NCBI RefSeq assembly: GCF_030580935.1
Contig: NZ_JAUQOM010000005.1
Coordinates: 182,560 to 246,559 of the forward strand
Source of the DNA: Sphingobium cyanobacteriorum
GTDB lineage: Bacteria; Pseudomonadota; Alphaproteobacteria; Sphingomonadales; Sphingomonadaceae
Direction: 5' to 3'
Length of the DNA stretch: 64,000 nt
A program made the translations under genes and the position numbers. Numbering within the stretch: the stretch's first letter is position 1; each line of letters starts with the position of its first letter. Positions 7,650 to 16,182 of this stretch are shown one piece after another. The notes beneath the pieces are model-generated. The model ran no database searches. It was not told the DNA's origin and worked only from the letters and a program-made list of their open reading frames with translations.

Positions 7650-10457
7650 ATGACAGACAAGAGTCCCTTGCTGACGAGCGTGTGCATGCTGGCGCTGTGC
7701 CTGATTGCCCCCGCCGCCCTGGCGCAGGAACAGGCCGTACCGCAGGCCGCCGATGACGGCAGCGCCGACATCATCGTCACCGCGACCCGGCGCGCCAGCC
7801 CCCTGTCCGACGTGCCGATCGCGGTATCGGCCGTCGGCGCGCAGGCGATGCAGAATAGCGGCGCCAGCGACATTCGCACGCTCAACCAGTTGGCCCCCTC
7901 CCTGCTCGTGTCCTCGACCGGATCCGAAGCCAATGCGTCGGCGCGTATCCGCGGCATCGGCACGGTCGGCGACAATCCCGGCCTCGAAAGCTCCGTCGCG
8001 GTGTTCATCGACGGGGTTTATCGGTCGCGCACCGGCGCGGGCCTCAATGAACTGGGCGAGATCGAGCGGGTCGAGGTACTGCGCGGGCCGCAGGGCACGC
8101 TGTTCGGCCGCAACGCTTCGGCGGGCCTCATCAACATCATCAGCAAGGCGCCCGAAGACACGTTCCATGCCAAGGGTGAGATCACCTATGGCAATTACGA
8201 CTATTGGCGCCTGTCGGGCCGCGTCACCGGCCCGGTGGCCGACGGCATCGCCCTGTCGCTGGACGGGGTGTGGAGCAAGCGCGACGGCTTCTACAAACTG
8301 GTCGACGGGACCGGCGCGAAGGTCGGCGACACCAATGACCGCAACCGCTATTTCCTGCGCGGACAGGCGCTGATCGAACCCAATGACGCGCTCTCCATCC
8401 GGCTGATCGGGGACTATACCAATCGCGACGAAAGCTGTTGCGGCGCGGCCTATGTCGAATCGCGCGAGCGGCGGCCTTTGGCGGGCGGCGGCTATACCGA
8501 CGCGCCGTTCAATCGCATCGCCGCGATCCTGGCGGGCCAGGGCAGCGTGATTCCCGCCGATCCCTATGATCGCGAACTCAGCATCACGCCGGGCCGCGAC
8601 TATGTGAGCAAGCTGCGCGACTGGGGTGTTTCGGGCGAGATCAATTATGATCTGGGCGGCGCGAAGCTGACCAGCATCACCGCCTATCGCGATTACAAGT
8701 CCCGCGACTATGGCGATTATGACTATAATCGCGCCGACCTGCTCTACCGCGATCCCAACACCTATCGCCAGTTCAAGACCTTCACCCAGGAAGTGCGGGC
8801 GCAGGGATCGGCGTTCGGCGAGATGCTCGACTGGCTGGTGGGCGGCTATTATGCCAATGAACGGCTGACCTTGCAGGATAATATCCGTTTCGGCGCGGAT
8901 TATGGCCGGTTCGCGGCCTGCCGTTTGATGGCGGGGGCTGGCGGGGTTCCATCTGGTCCTCCCGGTCGGTCATATACAGCACAGGAACTGGCGGCCTGCG
9001 GTAGCGGGCTTGCTACGCAAACTTTCATCAACGGCACGCAGAGTGCGCTCAATGCAGGTTTGACCCCGGCTGTTGGCGCTACGCAGGCAGGTATCATTTC
9101 AGCCGGGCTGGGCAACGGCTTGCGTGCGCTGGCGGCGATCCCGTCCGGCACCGGCGATGTGGCGTCGATCTATCGCCAGAAGAGCGAGAATTGGGCACTG
9201 TTCACCCATAATATCGTCCATATTACCAGGACGCTCGATCTGACGCTGGGCCTGCGTTACACCCATGAAAGCAAGCGCTTCTCGTCTGATTTCAACAATA
9301 ATAATGCGACCTGCGCGGCGTTGCAGGGATCAGGGCTTGCCGGGATTGCGACGAATCCATTGTTCGACGCTTCGGCCGCTGGTCGGCAGGTCAAGCAACT
9401 GGCTGGCGGCATCCTGACGCTGGGCTGTCTGGGCAATGGCTCCACCGGCCTCAATGCGCTGAACCTGAACGACAAGATCAGCGACGGCGAATTTTCCGGG
9501 ACGGCGGTGCTGTCTTGGAAGCCGGTGGACGAACTGCTGCTCTATGGCAGCTATTCCAAGGGCTATAAGGCGGGCGGCTATAATCTGGATCGCTTCCAGC
9601 TCGGATCGACCGGGCTGAATGGCGGCACAGCCGTATTCAGCCCGCGCAGCAACGCCGATGTGTCGACATTGCGCTTCGCGGCTGAAAAGGTCGATGCGTT
9701 CGAAGTGGGCCTGAAATACAGCCAGCCCAAATGGAGCGCGAACATCGCCGCCTTCCGGCAGGAGTTCAAGAATTTCCAGTTGAACACCTTCAACGGCACC
9801 AGCTTCGTCGTGCAGAATATCAATGGCTGCGACAGCGACCTGAGCGCCGCGCGCACATGTGCCAGCGGCGATGTCGGGCCGGGGCTGATCAGTCAGGGCG
9901 TGGAACTGGAACTGGCGGCGAACCCGGTGCGCAATGTCCGGGTGTCGGGTGGCCTGACCTATACCCGCGCCAAATTCGCCGACCGGCTGGTGGGCAGTGG
10001 CGATGGCAGCGTGCCGCTCGACACGGCACTGTTCCTGCTGCCGGGATCGATCAATTCCAACGCGCCCAAGATCGTCACCACCGCCAGCTTCGCCTGGACC
10101 CCGGCGATCGGATCGAGCGGGCTGTCCGCCCTCTTCTATGTCGATGGCCGCATGACCAGCGACTATAATACCGGGTCGGACCTGTTCCCCGAAAAGGCGC
10201 AGGATGGCTATGCCATCGTCAACGCCCGCGTGGGCCTGCGCGGACCCGACCAGCGCTGGGCGGTCGAATTCTGGGGCCAGAATATCTTCAACCAGGATTA
10301 TAGCCAGGTCGCCTTCTCCAGCCCGCTCCAGTCGAGCAGCCCGGCGACATCGACGACCGGCCAGTTCGCGGCTGGCGCGCCGATGGCGAACCAGCTCATC
10401 TCCGCCTATCTGGCGGAACCGCGCACCTATGGCATCACTTTGCGCGGGAGTTTCTGA
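7650..10457 (+). CDS. TonB-dependent outer-membrane receptor
   Basis: 935 residues. Signal peptide to ALA at about residue 25; a TonB-box-like DIIVTATRR follows at about residues 41-49. The plug domain has SDVPIAVSAV, IRGIGTVGDNPGLESSVAVFIDGVY and RVEVLRGPQGTLFGRNASAG (quoted in parts), the usual receptor signature; the barrel ends in the aromatic terminal ITLRGSF. A good Shine-Dalgarno (AGGAGAGG) lies about 11 bases before the ATG. Such receptors import siderophores, sugars or aromatics using TonB energy. The substrate cannot be read from the neighbours, which are unrelated housekeeping genes. The 3' end overlaps yggS by 23 bp tail to tail. Confidence 0.92.
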   Translation: MTDKSPLLTSVCMLALCLIAPAALAQEQAVPQAADDGSADIIVTATRRASPLSDVPIAVSAVGAQAMQNSGASDIRTLNQLAPSLLVSSTGSEANASARIRGIGTVGDNPGLESSVAVFIDGVYRSRTGAGLNELGEIERVEVLRGPQGTLFGRNASAGLINIISKAPEDTFHAKGEITYGNYDYWRLSGRVTGPVADGIALSLDGVWSKRDGFYKLVDGTGAKVGDTNDRNRYFLRGQALIEPNDALSIRLIGDYTNRDESCCGAAYVESRERRPLAGGGYTDAPFNRIAAILAGQGSVIPADPYDRELSITPGRDYVSKLRDWGVSGEINYDLGGAKLTSITAYRDYKSRDYGDYDYNRADLLYRDPNTYRQFKTFTQEVRAQGSAFGEMLDWLVGGYYANERLTLQDNIRFGADYGRFAACRLMAGAGGVPSGPPGRSYTAQELAACGSGLATQTFINGTQSALNAGLTPAVGATQAGIISAGLGNGLRALAAIPSGTGDVASIYRQKSENWALFTHNIVHITRTLDLTLGLRYTHESKRFSSDFNNNNATCAALQGSGLAGIATNPLFDASAAGRQVKQLAGGILTLGCLGNGSTGLNALNLNDKISDGEFSGTAVLSWKPVDELLLYGSYSKGYKAGGYNLDRFQLGSTGLNGGTAVFSPRSNADVSTLRFAAEKVDAFEVGLKYSQPKWSANIAAFRQEFKNFQLNTFNGTSFVVQNINGCDSDLSAARTCASGDVGPGLISQGVELELAANPVRNVRVSGGLTYTRAKFADRLVGSGDGSVPLDTALFLLPGSINSNAPKIVTTASFAWTPAIGSSGLSALFYVDGRMTSDYNTGSDLFPEKAQDGYAIVNARVGLRGPDQRWAVEFWGQNIFNQDYSQVAFSSPLQSSSPATSTTGQFAAGAPMANQLISAYLAEPRTYGITLRGSF

Positions 10458-11172
10458 GCATCCCGCGCCCGCTCGCCGGAACGGGGCGAGCGGGCGCGGT
10501 CCGATCCCCGAACAGCGCGGTGCCGACGCGAATGTCGGTCGCGCCCAGCATGATGGCGGTTTCATAGTCGCCCGACATGCCCATCGACAGGCGCGGGAGG
10601 CCCTCCTCCCGCGCCATTTTCGCGAGCAGGGCGAAAAAGGGCGCGGCCTCGATATCGGCGGGCGGCACGCACATCAGGCCCAGCAACGGAATGTCGGCGG
10701 CGCGCGCGGCGGCGACCAGCGCCGGCGTCTGGGCAATGGGACAGCCGCCCTTCTGTTCCTCCGCCCCGATATTGACCTGGATGAAGCAGGGGACGCGCTT
10801 GCCGGCGGCATCCATCGCCTTGACCAGCGCGCTGAGCAGCGACGGGCGATCGAGGCTGTGGATCGCATCGAACAGCGCGACCGCCTCGGCCGCCTTGTTG
10901 GATTGGAGTTGCCCGACCAGATGCAGGGCGATGCCGGCATGTTCCTCCCGCAGCGCCGGCCATTTGTCCTGGCTTTCCTGCACCCGATTTTCGCCGAACA
11001 CGCGCTGCCCGGCCTGGATCAGCGGGCGGATCGCATCGGCGTCATGGGTCTTGGACACGGCGATCAGATTGATGTCGGCAGCGCTGCGATCGGTCAGGCG
11101 GGCGGCGCGGTCGATGGATTCGCGCAGGGTGGCGAGGCGCCGGGCGGCGTCGATAATGCTGTCTGTGGTCAT
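10435..11172 (-). CDS. YggS family PLP-binding homeostasis protein
   Basis: 245 residues from MTTDSIID at 11172. PLP-binding K41 lies in LIAVSKTHDADAI; other family marks are FGENRVQESQDKW, HLVGQLQSNKA, CFIQVNIGAEEQKGG and RLSMGMSGDYETAIMLGATDIRVGTALFG (quoted in parts). YggS/PROSC proteins buffer pyridoxal phosphate in the cytoplasm rather than catalyse a reaction. The frame extends to 11625 but that is shadow of the opposite gene. Its last codons contain the strong inverted repeat at 10463-10499. It is divergent from the thiE-like gene by only 23 bp. Confidence 0.92.
   Translation of the reverse strand: MTTDSIIDAARRLATLRESIDRAARLTDRSAADINLIAVSKTHDADAIRPLIQAGQRVFGENRVQESQDKWPALREEHAGIALHLVGQLQSNKAAEAVALFDAIHSLDRPSLLSALVKAMDAAGKRVPCFIQVNIGAEEQKGGCPIAQTPALVAAARAADIPLLGLMCVPPADIEAAPFFALLAKMAREEGLPRLSMGMSGDYETAIMLGATDIRVGTALFGDRTAPARPVPASGRGMLRNSRAK
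10463..10499. repeat. 15-bp perfect inverted repeat at the receptor/yggS convergent junction
   Basis: CCGCGCCCGCTCGCC at 10463-10477 is exactly complementary to GGCGAGCGGGCGCGG at 10485-10499, with a 7-base loop. It lies 6 bp after the receptor stop and inside the last codons of yggS. It has no U-tract, so it may stall polymerase, protect the receptor mRNA 3' end, or be a coding coincidence in GC-rich DNA. Confidence 0.55.
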
Positions 11173-11195
11173 GCGCGCTGCTATAGGCGAGGGCC

Positions 11196-11744
11196 ATGTC
11201 GCACCGCCACCGCAAAAATCTGCCCGCCCTCTGGCTGATGACCGACGAGCGGGTGGCCGATGCGGCGCTGCTGGCGGCGGCGGCGCGCTTGCCCAGCGGC
11301 GCGGGTGGCATCGTCTTTCGCCATTACCGGACGGATAGGGCGACCCGGCGCGCCTTGTTCGGGGCGCTGCGGCGGATCGCGCGGCGGCGGCGGTTGCTGC
11401 TGCTGCTGGCGGGATCGACGCGTCAGGCGGCGGCGTGGCGGGCGGACGGCGCGCATGGCCGCGACCCGCGCCGCGCGACCCGCCCGATGCTGCGCAGCCG
11501 CCCGGTGCATGACGGGCGGGAAGCGGTGGTGGCGCGGGGGGCGGATGTCTGCTTCGTGTCCCCGCTGTTCCCGACCCGGTCGCATCCCGGCGCGCCCGCG
11601 CTGGGTCGGGTGCGGTTTGCGGCATTGGCGCGGCAGGTCGATGCGCCGGTGATGGCGCTGGGCGGGGTGCGCCGGGCGCATCGGGGGATGCTGCGCGGGA
11701 TCGGCGCGGCTGGCTGGGCGGCGATCGACGGGTTGACGGATTAG
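11196..11744 (+). CDS. Thiamine-phosphate-synthase-like (TenI/ThiE fold) protein, divergent
   Basis: 182 residues. LPALWLMTDERVADAALLAA at the start and VSPLFPTRSHPGAPALG, then VMALGGVRRAH in the C-terminal half match the TMP synthase/TenI barrel. Several usual ThiE substrate-binding residues seem lost: the D in the GVHLGQxD motif is replaced by a GAHGRDPRR segment, and the middle is extremely Arg-rich (RRIARRRRLLLLLAG). It may therefore be a regulator or a relative of TenI rather than a working ThiE. It is divergent from yggS and has no thi genes nearby. Confidence 0.65.
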   Translation: MSHRHRKNLPALWLMTDERVADAALLAAAARLPSGAGGIVFRHYRTDRATRRALFGALRRIARRRRLLLLLAGSTRQAAAWRADGAHGRDPRRATRPMLRSRPVHDGREAVVARGADVCFVSPLFPTRSHPGAPALGRVRFAALARQVDAPVMALGGVRRAHRGMLRGIGAAGWAAIDGLTD

Positions 11745-11775
11745 CGCCGCCTGATCCCCGGCCGGTGCGGGCGAT

Positions 11776-12453
11776 TCAGGCCCAGTCCACCCGCGTCCAG
11801 CCCCGCTGCGCCGCCAGTTTCGCCAGCGGCGTGTGCGGATTGGCGGCAAAGGGGGTGTCGGCAAATTCCAGCATCGGCGCGTCCGACACATGATCGGAAT
11901 AGGCGCGGATATGGGCATGGGCGCGGTCGATCGCTTCCGCCGCCATCCATGCCTTGATCATCCGCAGCTTGCCTGTGTCATAGCAATTTTCACCGGCGAT
12001 CTTCGCGCGGACATAGCGCAAATCCTGGCTCAGATGATCGGTGGCGATCACCGTGTCGAAACCCAGTCGCCGGGCGATCGGCTCGACATAAAGGCGGTAG
12101 GAGGCGGTGGCCAGCACCAGCCGGTATCCATCCGCCCGGTCCTGCGCGATCTGGGCGACCGCCCCCGCGCGCAGGTTCGACGCCAGCACCGCATCGGCGT
12201 AGCTTTCGACATGGGGCATCAGCCTGGCGCGCTCGACATTATGGCCGATCATCAGCGCCTGGTTCATCTCCTTGAGCCGCTGGCGGCTGATGAGTTTCAG
12301 CACATAGGCGAGCATCAGCAGGATGACGCCGGGAAACAGCGCGAGCCGCCATGGCGCCATCCGCCGCGCCACATGGATGAGAAAGCCGGTATAGGTGCCG
12401 CGGAAGGTCACCGTCCGGTCCATGTCGTAAATGGCCAGCCTGTGCGTCGTCAT
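11776..12453 (-). CDS. HAD-IB family phosphatase with a membrane-like segment
   Basis: 225 residues from MTTHRLAIYDMDRTVTF. HAD motif I is DMDRT (nucleophile D10, acid D12); motif II is LVLATASY; motif III/IV is KLRMIKAW followed by AYSDHVSDAPML. This layout is that of SerB/PGP-like HAD-IB enzymes. A hydrophobic stretch, LALFPGVILLMLAYVLKLI (about residues 37-55), could anchor it to the membrane. An alternative start at 12477 (MDKSFGYG) adds 8 residues. It is divergent from the Mla operon. Substrate unknown; lipid or sugar phosphates are possible. Confidence 0.78.
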   Translation of the reverse strand: MTTHRLAIYDMDRTVTFRGTYTGFLIHVARRMAPWRLALFPGVILLMLAYVLKLISRQRLKEMNQALMIGHNVERARLMPHVESYADAVLASNLRAGAVAQIAQDRADGYRLVLATASYRLYVEPIARRLGFDTVIATDHLSQDLRYVRAKIAGENCYDTGKLRMIKAWMAAEAIDRAHAHIRAYSDHVSDAPMLEFADTPFAANPHTPLAKLAAQRGWTRVDWA

Positions 12454-12551
12454 GCCGTATCCGAAACTTTTATCCATGCCCTTCGTTCTGCCTTGCGGAT
12501 GGGCCGTTTCGGCTTGCCGTGCAACCGATAATGGATCACTAATCATCCCGC

Positions 12552-13661
12552 ATGAACAAAGCCGCTGATCTTGTCGAGGATAGGAACGACGGCGGCAATG
12601 TGATCCGGCTTTCCGGTTCGCTCGCCATCGCCTGCCTTCGTGACCTGCCCGACCGGCTGGATGCCGTTCAGGGGCCGGTGCAAGCCATCGACCTGGCCGG
12701 GGTCGATCATATGGACACGATCGGCGCCTGGACCGTGCACCGCACGGTCAGGCGGCTGGGCTGTGACGTTACCGGCGCCAGCGACGATGCCCGCCGGCTG
12801 ATCGATGCGGTCGGCGAACTGGACGAGCCGGTGCCGATCCGCCCGGATTATGTGCATCCCCTGCGCCGTGTCGTCGGCCAGATCGGCGATGCGGTGATCG
12901 CGTCCGGCGCGACCCTGCTGGGCCTGCTCGGCTTTTTTGGCGCCACGTTGATAGCGACATGGAGCGTCATCCGGCATCCCCATCGTTTCCGCATCAATGC
13001 CGTGGTGCAGCGGTTCGAGGTTGTCGGTGTGTCGGCGCTGGGCATCATCGGCCTGATGAGTTTCCTGATCGGCATCGTCATTGCCCAGCAGGGATCGGTG
13101 CAGTTGCGCCAGTTCGGCATGGAGATGCTGACGATCAACCTAGTCGGCCGCCTTACCTTCCGCGAACTGGGCGTGCTGATGACCGCGATCATGGTCGCGG
13201 GCCGCTCCGGCTCCGCCTTTGCCGCGCAACTGGGCACGATGAAGCTGACCGAGGAGGTCGACGCCATGCGCACCATTGGCGTGTCGCCGATGGAGGCGCT
13301 GGTGCTGCCCCGCACGCTGGCGGTCGTCGTCATGATGCCGCTGCTGGGTTTCTATGCGTCGGTCATGGCGGTCATCGGCGGCGGCTTTCTCTGCGCGATC
13401 GCGCTGGAAATCCCGCCCATCACCTTCATCCAGCGGTTGCGCGAAGTGGTGCCGATCACTGACCTGTGGGTGGGCCTGATCAAGGCGCCGGTGTTCGGCA
13501 TCATCATCGCGCTGTCGGGCTGTTTTCAGGGGATGCAGGTCAAGGCCAATGCCGAGGAAGTCGGCCTGCGCACCACCGCCGCGGTGGTGCAGGCGATTTT
13601 CCTGGTAATCGTCCTCGATGCGTTCTTCGCGGTCTTTTTCACCTGGGTGGGGTGGAATTGA
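12552..13661 (+). CDS. mlaE: MlaE-type lipid ABC transporter permease with fused N-terminal STAS domain
   Basis: 369 residues. Residues 1-90 form a STAS-like domain (VIRLSGSLAIACLRDLPDRL, AIDLAGVDHMDTIGAWTVHR); from about 110 the MlaE permease follows with FEVVGVSALGIIGLMSFLIG, FRELGVLMTAIMVAGRSGSA and the conserved EVDAMRTIGVSPMEALVLPR. In E. coli the STAS partner MlaB is a separate protein; here it is fused. It forms the inner-membrane channel of a phospholipid transporter with the next two genes. Stop and next start overlap as TGATG. Confidence 0.92.
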   Translation: MNKAADLVEDRNDGGNVIRLSGSLAIACLRDLPDRLDAVQGPVQAIDLAGVDHMDTIGAWTVHRTVRRLGCDVTGASDDARRLIDAVGELDEPVPIRPDYVHPLRRVVGQIGDAVIASGATLLGLLGFFGATLIATWSVIRHPHRFRINAVVQRFEVVGVSALGIIGLMSFLIGIVIAQQGSVQLRQFGMEMLTINLVGRLTFRELGVLMTAIMVAGRSGSAFAAQLGTMKLTEEVDAMRTIGVSPMEALVLPRTLAVVVMMPLLGFYASVMAVIGGGFLCAIALEIPPITFIQRLREVVPITDLWVGLIKAPVFGIIIALSGCFQGMQVKANAEEVGLRTTAAVVQAIFLVIVLDAFFAVFFTWVGWN

Positions 13662-14545
13662 TGAGCGAGGAAGAAATCCAGCAGGCCGAGGAACGGCGCA
13701 TCGACCAGGCGGTCGAGACGGCTGATATCGCGATTTCGGTGCGTGGCCTGCGCAACAGTTTCGGCGACCAGGTGGTGCATGAAGGGCTGGACCTGGACGT
13801 GCGCAAGGGCGAGATATTGGGCGTGGTCGGCGGATCGGGCACCGGCAAGTCGGTACTGATGCGATCGATCATCGGACTCCAGACGCCGGATGAAGGGGAA
13901 ATTCGCGTATTTGGCGAATCGATGATCGGCCGGCTGGATGATGAAGCGCTGGCGATCCGCAAGCGCTGGGGCGTGCTGTTTCAGGGCGGCGCGCTGTTTT
14001 CGACCCTGACGGTGGCCGAGAATGTCGAGGTGCCGATCCGCGAATATTATCCCAATATCGGCGCGCAACTGCGCGACGAGATCGCGGCCTACAAGATCCG
14101 CATGACCGGCCTGCCGGCCGAAGCCGGTCCCAAATATCCGGCTGAACTGTCGGGCGGGATGCGCAAGCGTGCCGGCCTTGCCCGTGCGCTGGCGCTGGAT
14201 CCGGACCTGTTGTTCCTGGACGAACCGACCGCCGGGCTGGACCCGATCGGGGCCGCGGCATTCGATGACCAGACGCGGCGGTTGCAGCAGACGCTGGGCC
14301 TGACCGTGTTCCTCATCACCCATGATCTCGACACCCTCTATTCCATCTGCGACCGGGTGGCGGTGCTGGCGGACAGGAAGGTGACGGCGATCGGCACCAT
14401 CGAGGAATTGCTGGCCACCGATCACCCCTGGATCCAGGAATATTTCAATGGTCCGCGCGGTCGCGCCGCCACGGCGGCGGTCACGCGCGAAAAGGACCGG
14501 GAACAGACAAGGGCGGCGCTCAGCCCGCCGGACGGAAGGCGATAG
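13661..14545 (+). CDS. mlaF: MlaF-type ABC transporter ATPase
   Basis: 294 residues from the ATG at 13661 that overlaps the mlaE stop by one base. Walker A is GGSGTGKS (57-64), the signature is LSGGMRKRAGLARAL (from 163), Walker B is LLFLDEPTAGLDP (183-195), and the switch histidine is in FLITHDLDTLY. LSGGMRKR is the MlaF/Mkl variant. It powers lipid movement through the MlaE dimer on the cytoplasmic face. The N-terminus has about 20 acidic residues before the ATPase fold, and the C-terminal tail is charged. Confidence 0.93.
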   Translation: MSEEEIQQAEERRIDQAVETADIAISVRGLRNSFGDQVVHEGLDLDVRKGEILGVVGGSGTGKSVLMRSIIGLQTPDEGEIRVFGESMIGRLDDEALAIRKRWGVLFQGGALFSTLTVAENVEVPIREYYPNIGAQLRDEIAAYKIRMTGLPAEAGPKYPAELSGGMRKRAGLARALALDPDLLFLDEPTAGLDPIGAAAFDDQTRRLQQTLGLTVFLITHDLDTLYSICDRVAVLADRKVTAIGTIEELLATDHPWIQEYFNGPRGRAATAAVTREKDREQTRAALSPPDGRR

Positions 14546-14548
14546 GAT

Positions 14549-15511
14549 ATGGAAACCCGATCAAATCATGTGCTGGTCGGCGCGGTCACGCTGCTGCTGC
14601 TGGCCGCGATCATGGCTGCCGCCTTCTGGTTTTCGCGTATCTCCGATGGCGAAAACAAGGAATATGACATCTTCTTCAAACAGTCGGTCAATGGTCTGGC
14701 CAAGGGATCGAGCGTCAACTATGCGGGCGTGCCGTCGGGGAAGGTCGAGAAGATCGAACTGTGGCAACGTGACCCCAGCTTCGTGAAGGTGCGGATTTCC
14801 GTGAAGGACGGCACGCCGGTGCTGCGCGGTACGACCGCCACCATCGCCGGGGTCGGCTTCACCGGGGTCAGCGAAGTGGTCCTTGACGGCGCGGTCAAGG
14901 GCGCCCCGCCGATCGAATGCCCGGCGCAGAACGTGCTGGCTGTCTGCCCCGACGGCGTACCAGTGATCCCGACCAAGCCCGGTGCGCTGGGCGAATTGCT
15001 CAACAATGCGCCGCAACTGCTGGAGCGGCTGTCGACCCTGACCGAGCGGCTGACCGAATTGCTCAATGACAAGAATCAGCAGTCGATCGCCGGTATCCTG
15101 GCCAATGTCGAGAGGGTGTCCGGCGCGCTGGCCGATCGCAGCCCGGAAATTGCCGCTACGCTGGCCGAGGCGCGGATCGCCGTGCAGCGCACCGGCATCG
15201 CCGCCGAACAGATTGGCAAGCTGGCTTCCACGACCGACGCCTTGCTGAACGATGAAGGGCGGCCGCTGATGGCAGACCTGCGCAAGAGCGTGCAGGCAGC
15301 GACACGCAGCATCGATTCGCTCGACAAGACGATTGCCGAAGCGCAGCCGGGCGTCCGCAGCTTCAGCAACCAGACCATGCCGGAGGTCAACCAGTTGGTC
15401 CGCGACCTGCGCGAAATGTCGCGCTCCTTCCGCGGCGTCGCGGAAAAGCTGGACCAGCAGGGCGCGGGATCGCTGGTCGGATCGCCCAAGCTGCCCGACT
15501 ACAAGAATTGA
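14549..15511 (+). CDS. mlaD: MlaD-type MCE domain protein
   Basis: 320 residues. One N-terminal membrane segment (HVLVGAVTLLLLAAIMAAAF) is followed by the MCE domain: YDIFFKQSVNGLAKGSSVNY, AGVPSGKVEKIEL and TIAGVGFTGVSEVVLDG. A long C-terminal region (about residues 150-310) is rich in helical heptads with repeated STLTERLTELL and NVERVSGAL segments and is longer than E. coli MlaD. MCE proteins form hexameric rings that carry lipids across the periplasm. It begins 3 bp after mlaF and overlaps the next gene by ATGA. Confidence 0.92.
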   Translation: METRSNHVLVGAVTLLLLAAIMAAAFWFSRISDGENKEYDIFFKQSVNGLAKGSSVNYAGVPSGKVEKIELWQRDPSFVKVRISVKDGTPVLRGTTATIAGVGFTGVSEVVLDGAVKGAPPIECPAQNVLAVCPDGVPVIPTKPGALGELLNNAPQLLERLSTLTERLTELLNDKNQQSIAGILANVERVSGALADRSPEIAATLAEARIAVQRTGIAAEQIGKLASTTDALLNDEGRPLMADLRKSVQAATRSIDSLDKTIAEAQPGVRSFSNQTMPEVNQLVRDLREMSRSFRGVAEKLDQQGAGSLVGSPKLPDYKN

Positions 15512-16140
15512 TGAAAAGGATGCGGATGATGCTCCACGTGAAACAACAGGGCGCGCTGGCCGCCCTTGCCGCCGCTGCGCTGCTGTCGGGCTGCGTCTCG
15601 ATCGGCGCGAAGCCCCCGGCGCAACTGTTGACGCTCGACGCCGTGCAGAAGGTGCCGGCGGGCGCCGCGCGCATGGCCGGTGGGGGACGGACATTGATCG
15701 TCGCCGATCCCGAAGCGCCCAAGATGCTGGATACGGTGCGCGTGCCGGTGCAGACGGCGCCGACATCGGTTGCCTATGTGACCAAGGTGCAATGGGCCGA
15801 CACGCCGCGCCACCTGTTCCGCCGGCTGCTGGCCGAGACGATTTCGGCGACCACCGACCGGGTGGTGCTGGATTCCGGGCAATTTTCCGGCGACGGTGGC
15901 CAGCGGCTGTCGGGCGAGCTGGTCGCCTTCACGGTCGATGAAGCCAGCCAGAGCGCGATCGTGACCTATGATGCGGTGCTGACGACGCCGGCGGGCGTGG
16001 CGCTGGCGCGCCAGCGCTTCACTGCCAGCGCGCCGGTCAACGGCAAGATCGACGCCACCACCGTCGGCGTGCCGCTCAATGTAGCGGCGAACAAGGTGGC
16101 GGCCGATGTCGCCGCCTGGGTTATGGCGGTGAAGGGCTGA
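15508..16140 (+). CDS. ABC-type transport auxiliary lipoprotein (PqiC-like)
   Basis: 210 residues. The signal peptide ends in the lipobox LLSGC (C29), predicting an outer-membrane lipoprotein. The body (AQLLTLDAVQKVP, LDTVRVPVQTAPTSVAYVTK, DTPRHLFRRLLAETIS) fits the ABC-type transport auxiliary lipoprotein family seen beside MCE operons (PqiC/YmbA type). It is probably the outer-membrane receiver for the MlaEFD-like system. Its start codon overlaps the mlaD stop. A parS-like sequence lies inside codons 8-13. No mlaC or mlaA gene is in the window. Confidence 0.85.
   Translation: MMKRMRMMLHVKQQGALAALAAAALLSGCVSIGAKPPAQLLTLDAVQKVPAGAARMAGGGRTLIVADPEAPKMLDTVRVPVQTAPTSVAYVTKVQWADTPRHLFRRLLAETISATTDRVVLDSGQFSGDGGQRLSGELVAFTVDEASQSAIVTYDAVLTTPAGVALARQRFTASAPVNGKIDATTVGVPLNVAANKVAADVAAWVMAVKG
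15531..15544. other. parS-like site (two mismatches)
   Basis: GCTCCACGTGAAAC differs from the bacterial parS core GTTTCACGTGAAAC at two left-arm positions. It lies inside the start of the auxiliary lipoprotein gene, about 4 kb from parB. The right half-site is intact. Confidence 0.45.
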
Positions 16141-16157
16141 TCGGCATGTCATGAACG

Positions 16158-16171
16158 CCCGCGAAAGCGGG
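16158..16171. repeat. REP-like palindrome (short variant)
   Basis: CCCGC-GAAA-GCGGG lies between the lipoprotein and pepN convergent stops. It is the core of the dispersed TTCCCGC-GAAG-GCGGGAA palindrome seen at 26562, 50392, 59247 and 59289. Confidence 0.5.
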
Positions 16172-16182
16172 AGCGCCGGAGA

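Noticed and set aside
12476..12546. Longer start for the HAD phosphatase at 12546
   Set aside because: Extra residues are not typical of the family and would reach to within 5 bp of the divergent mlaE start.
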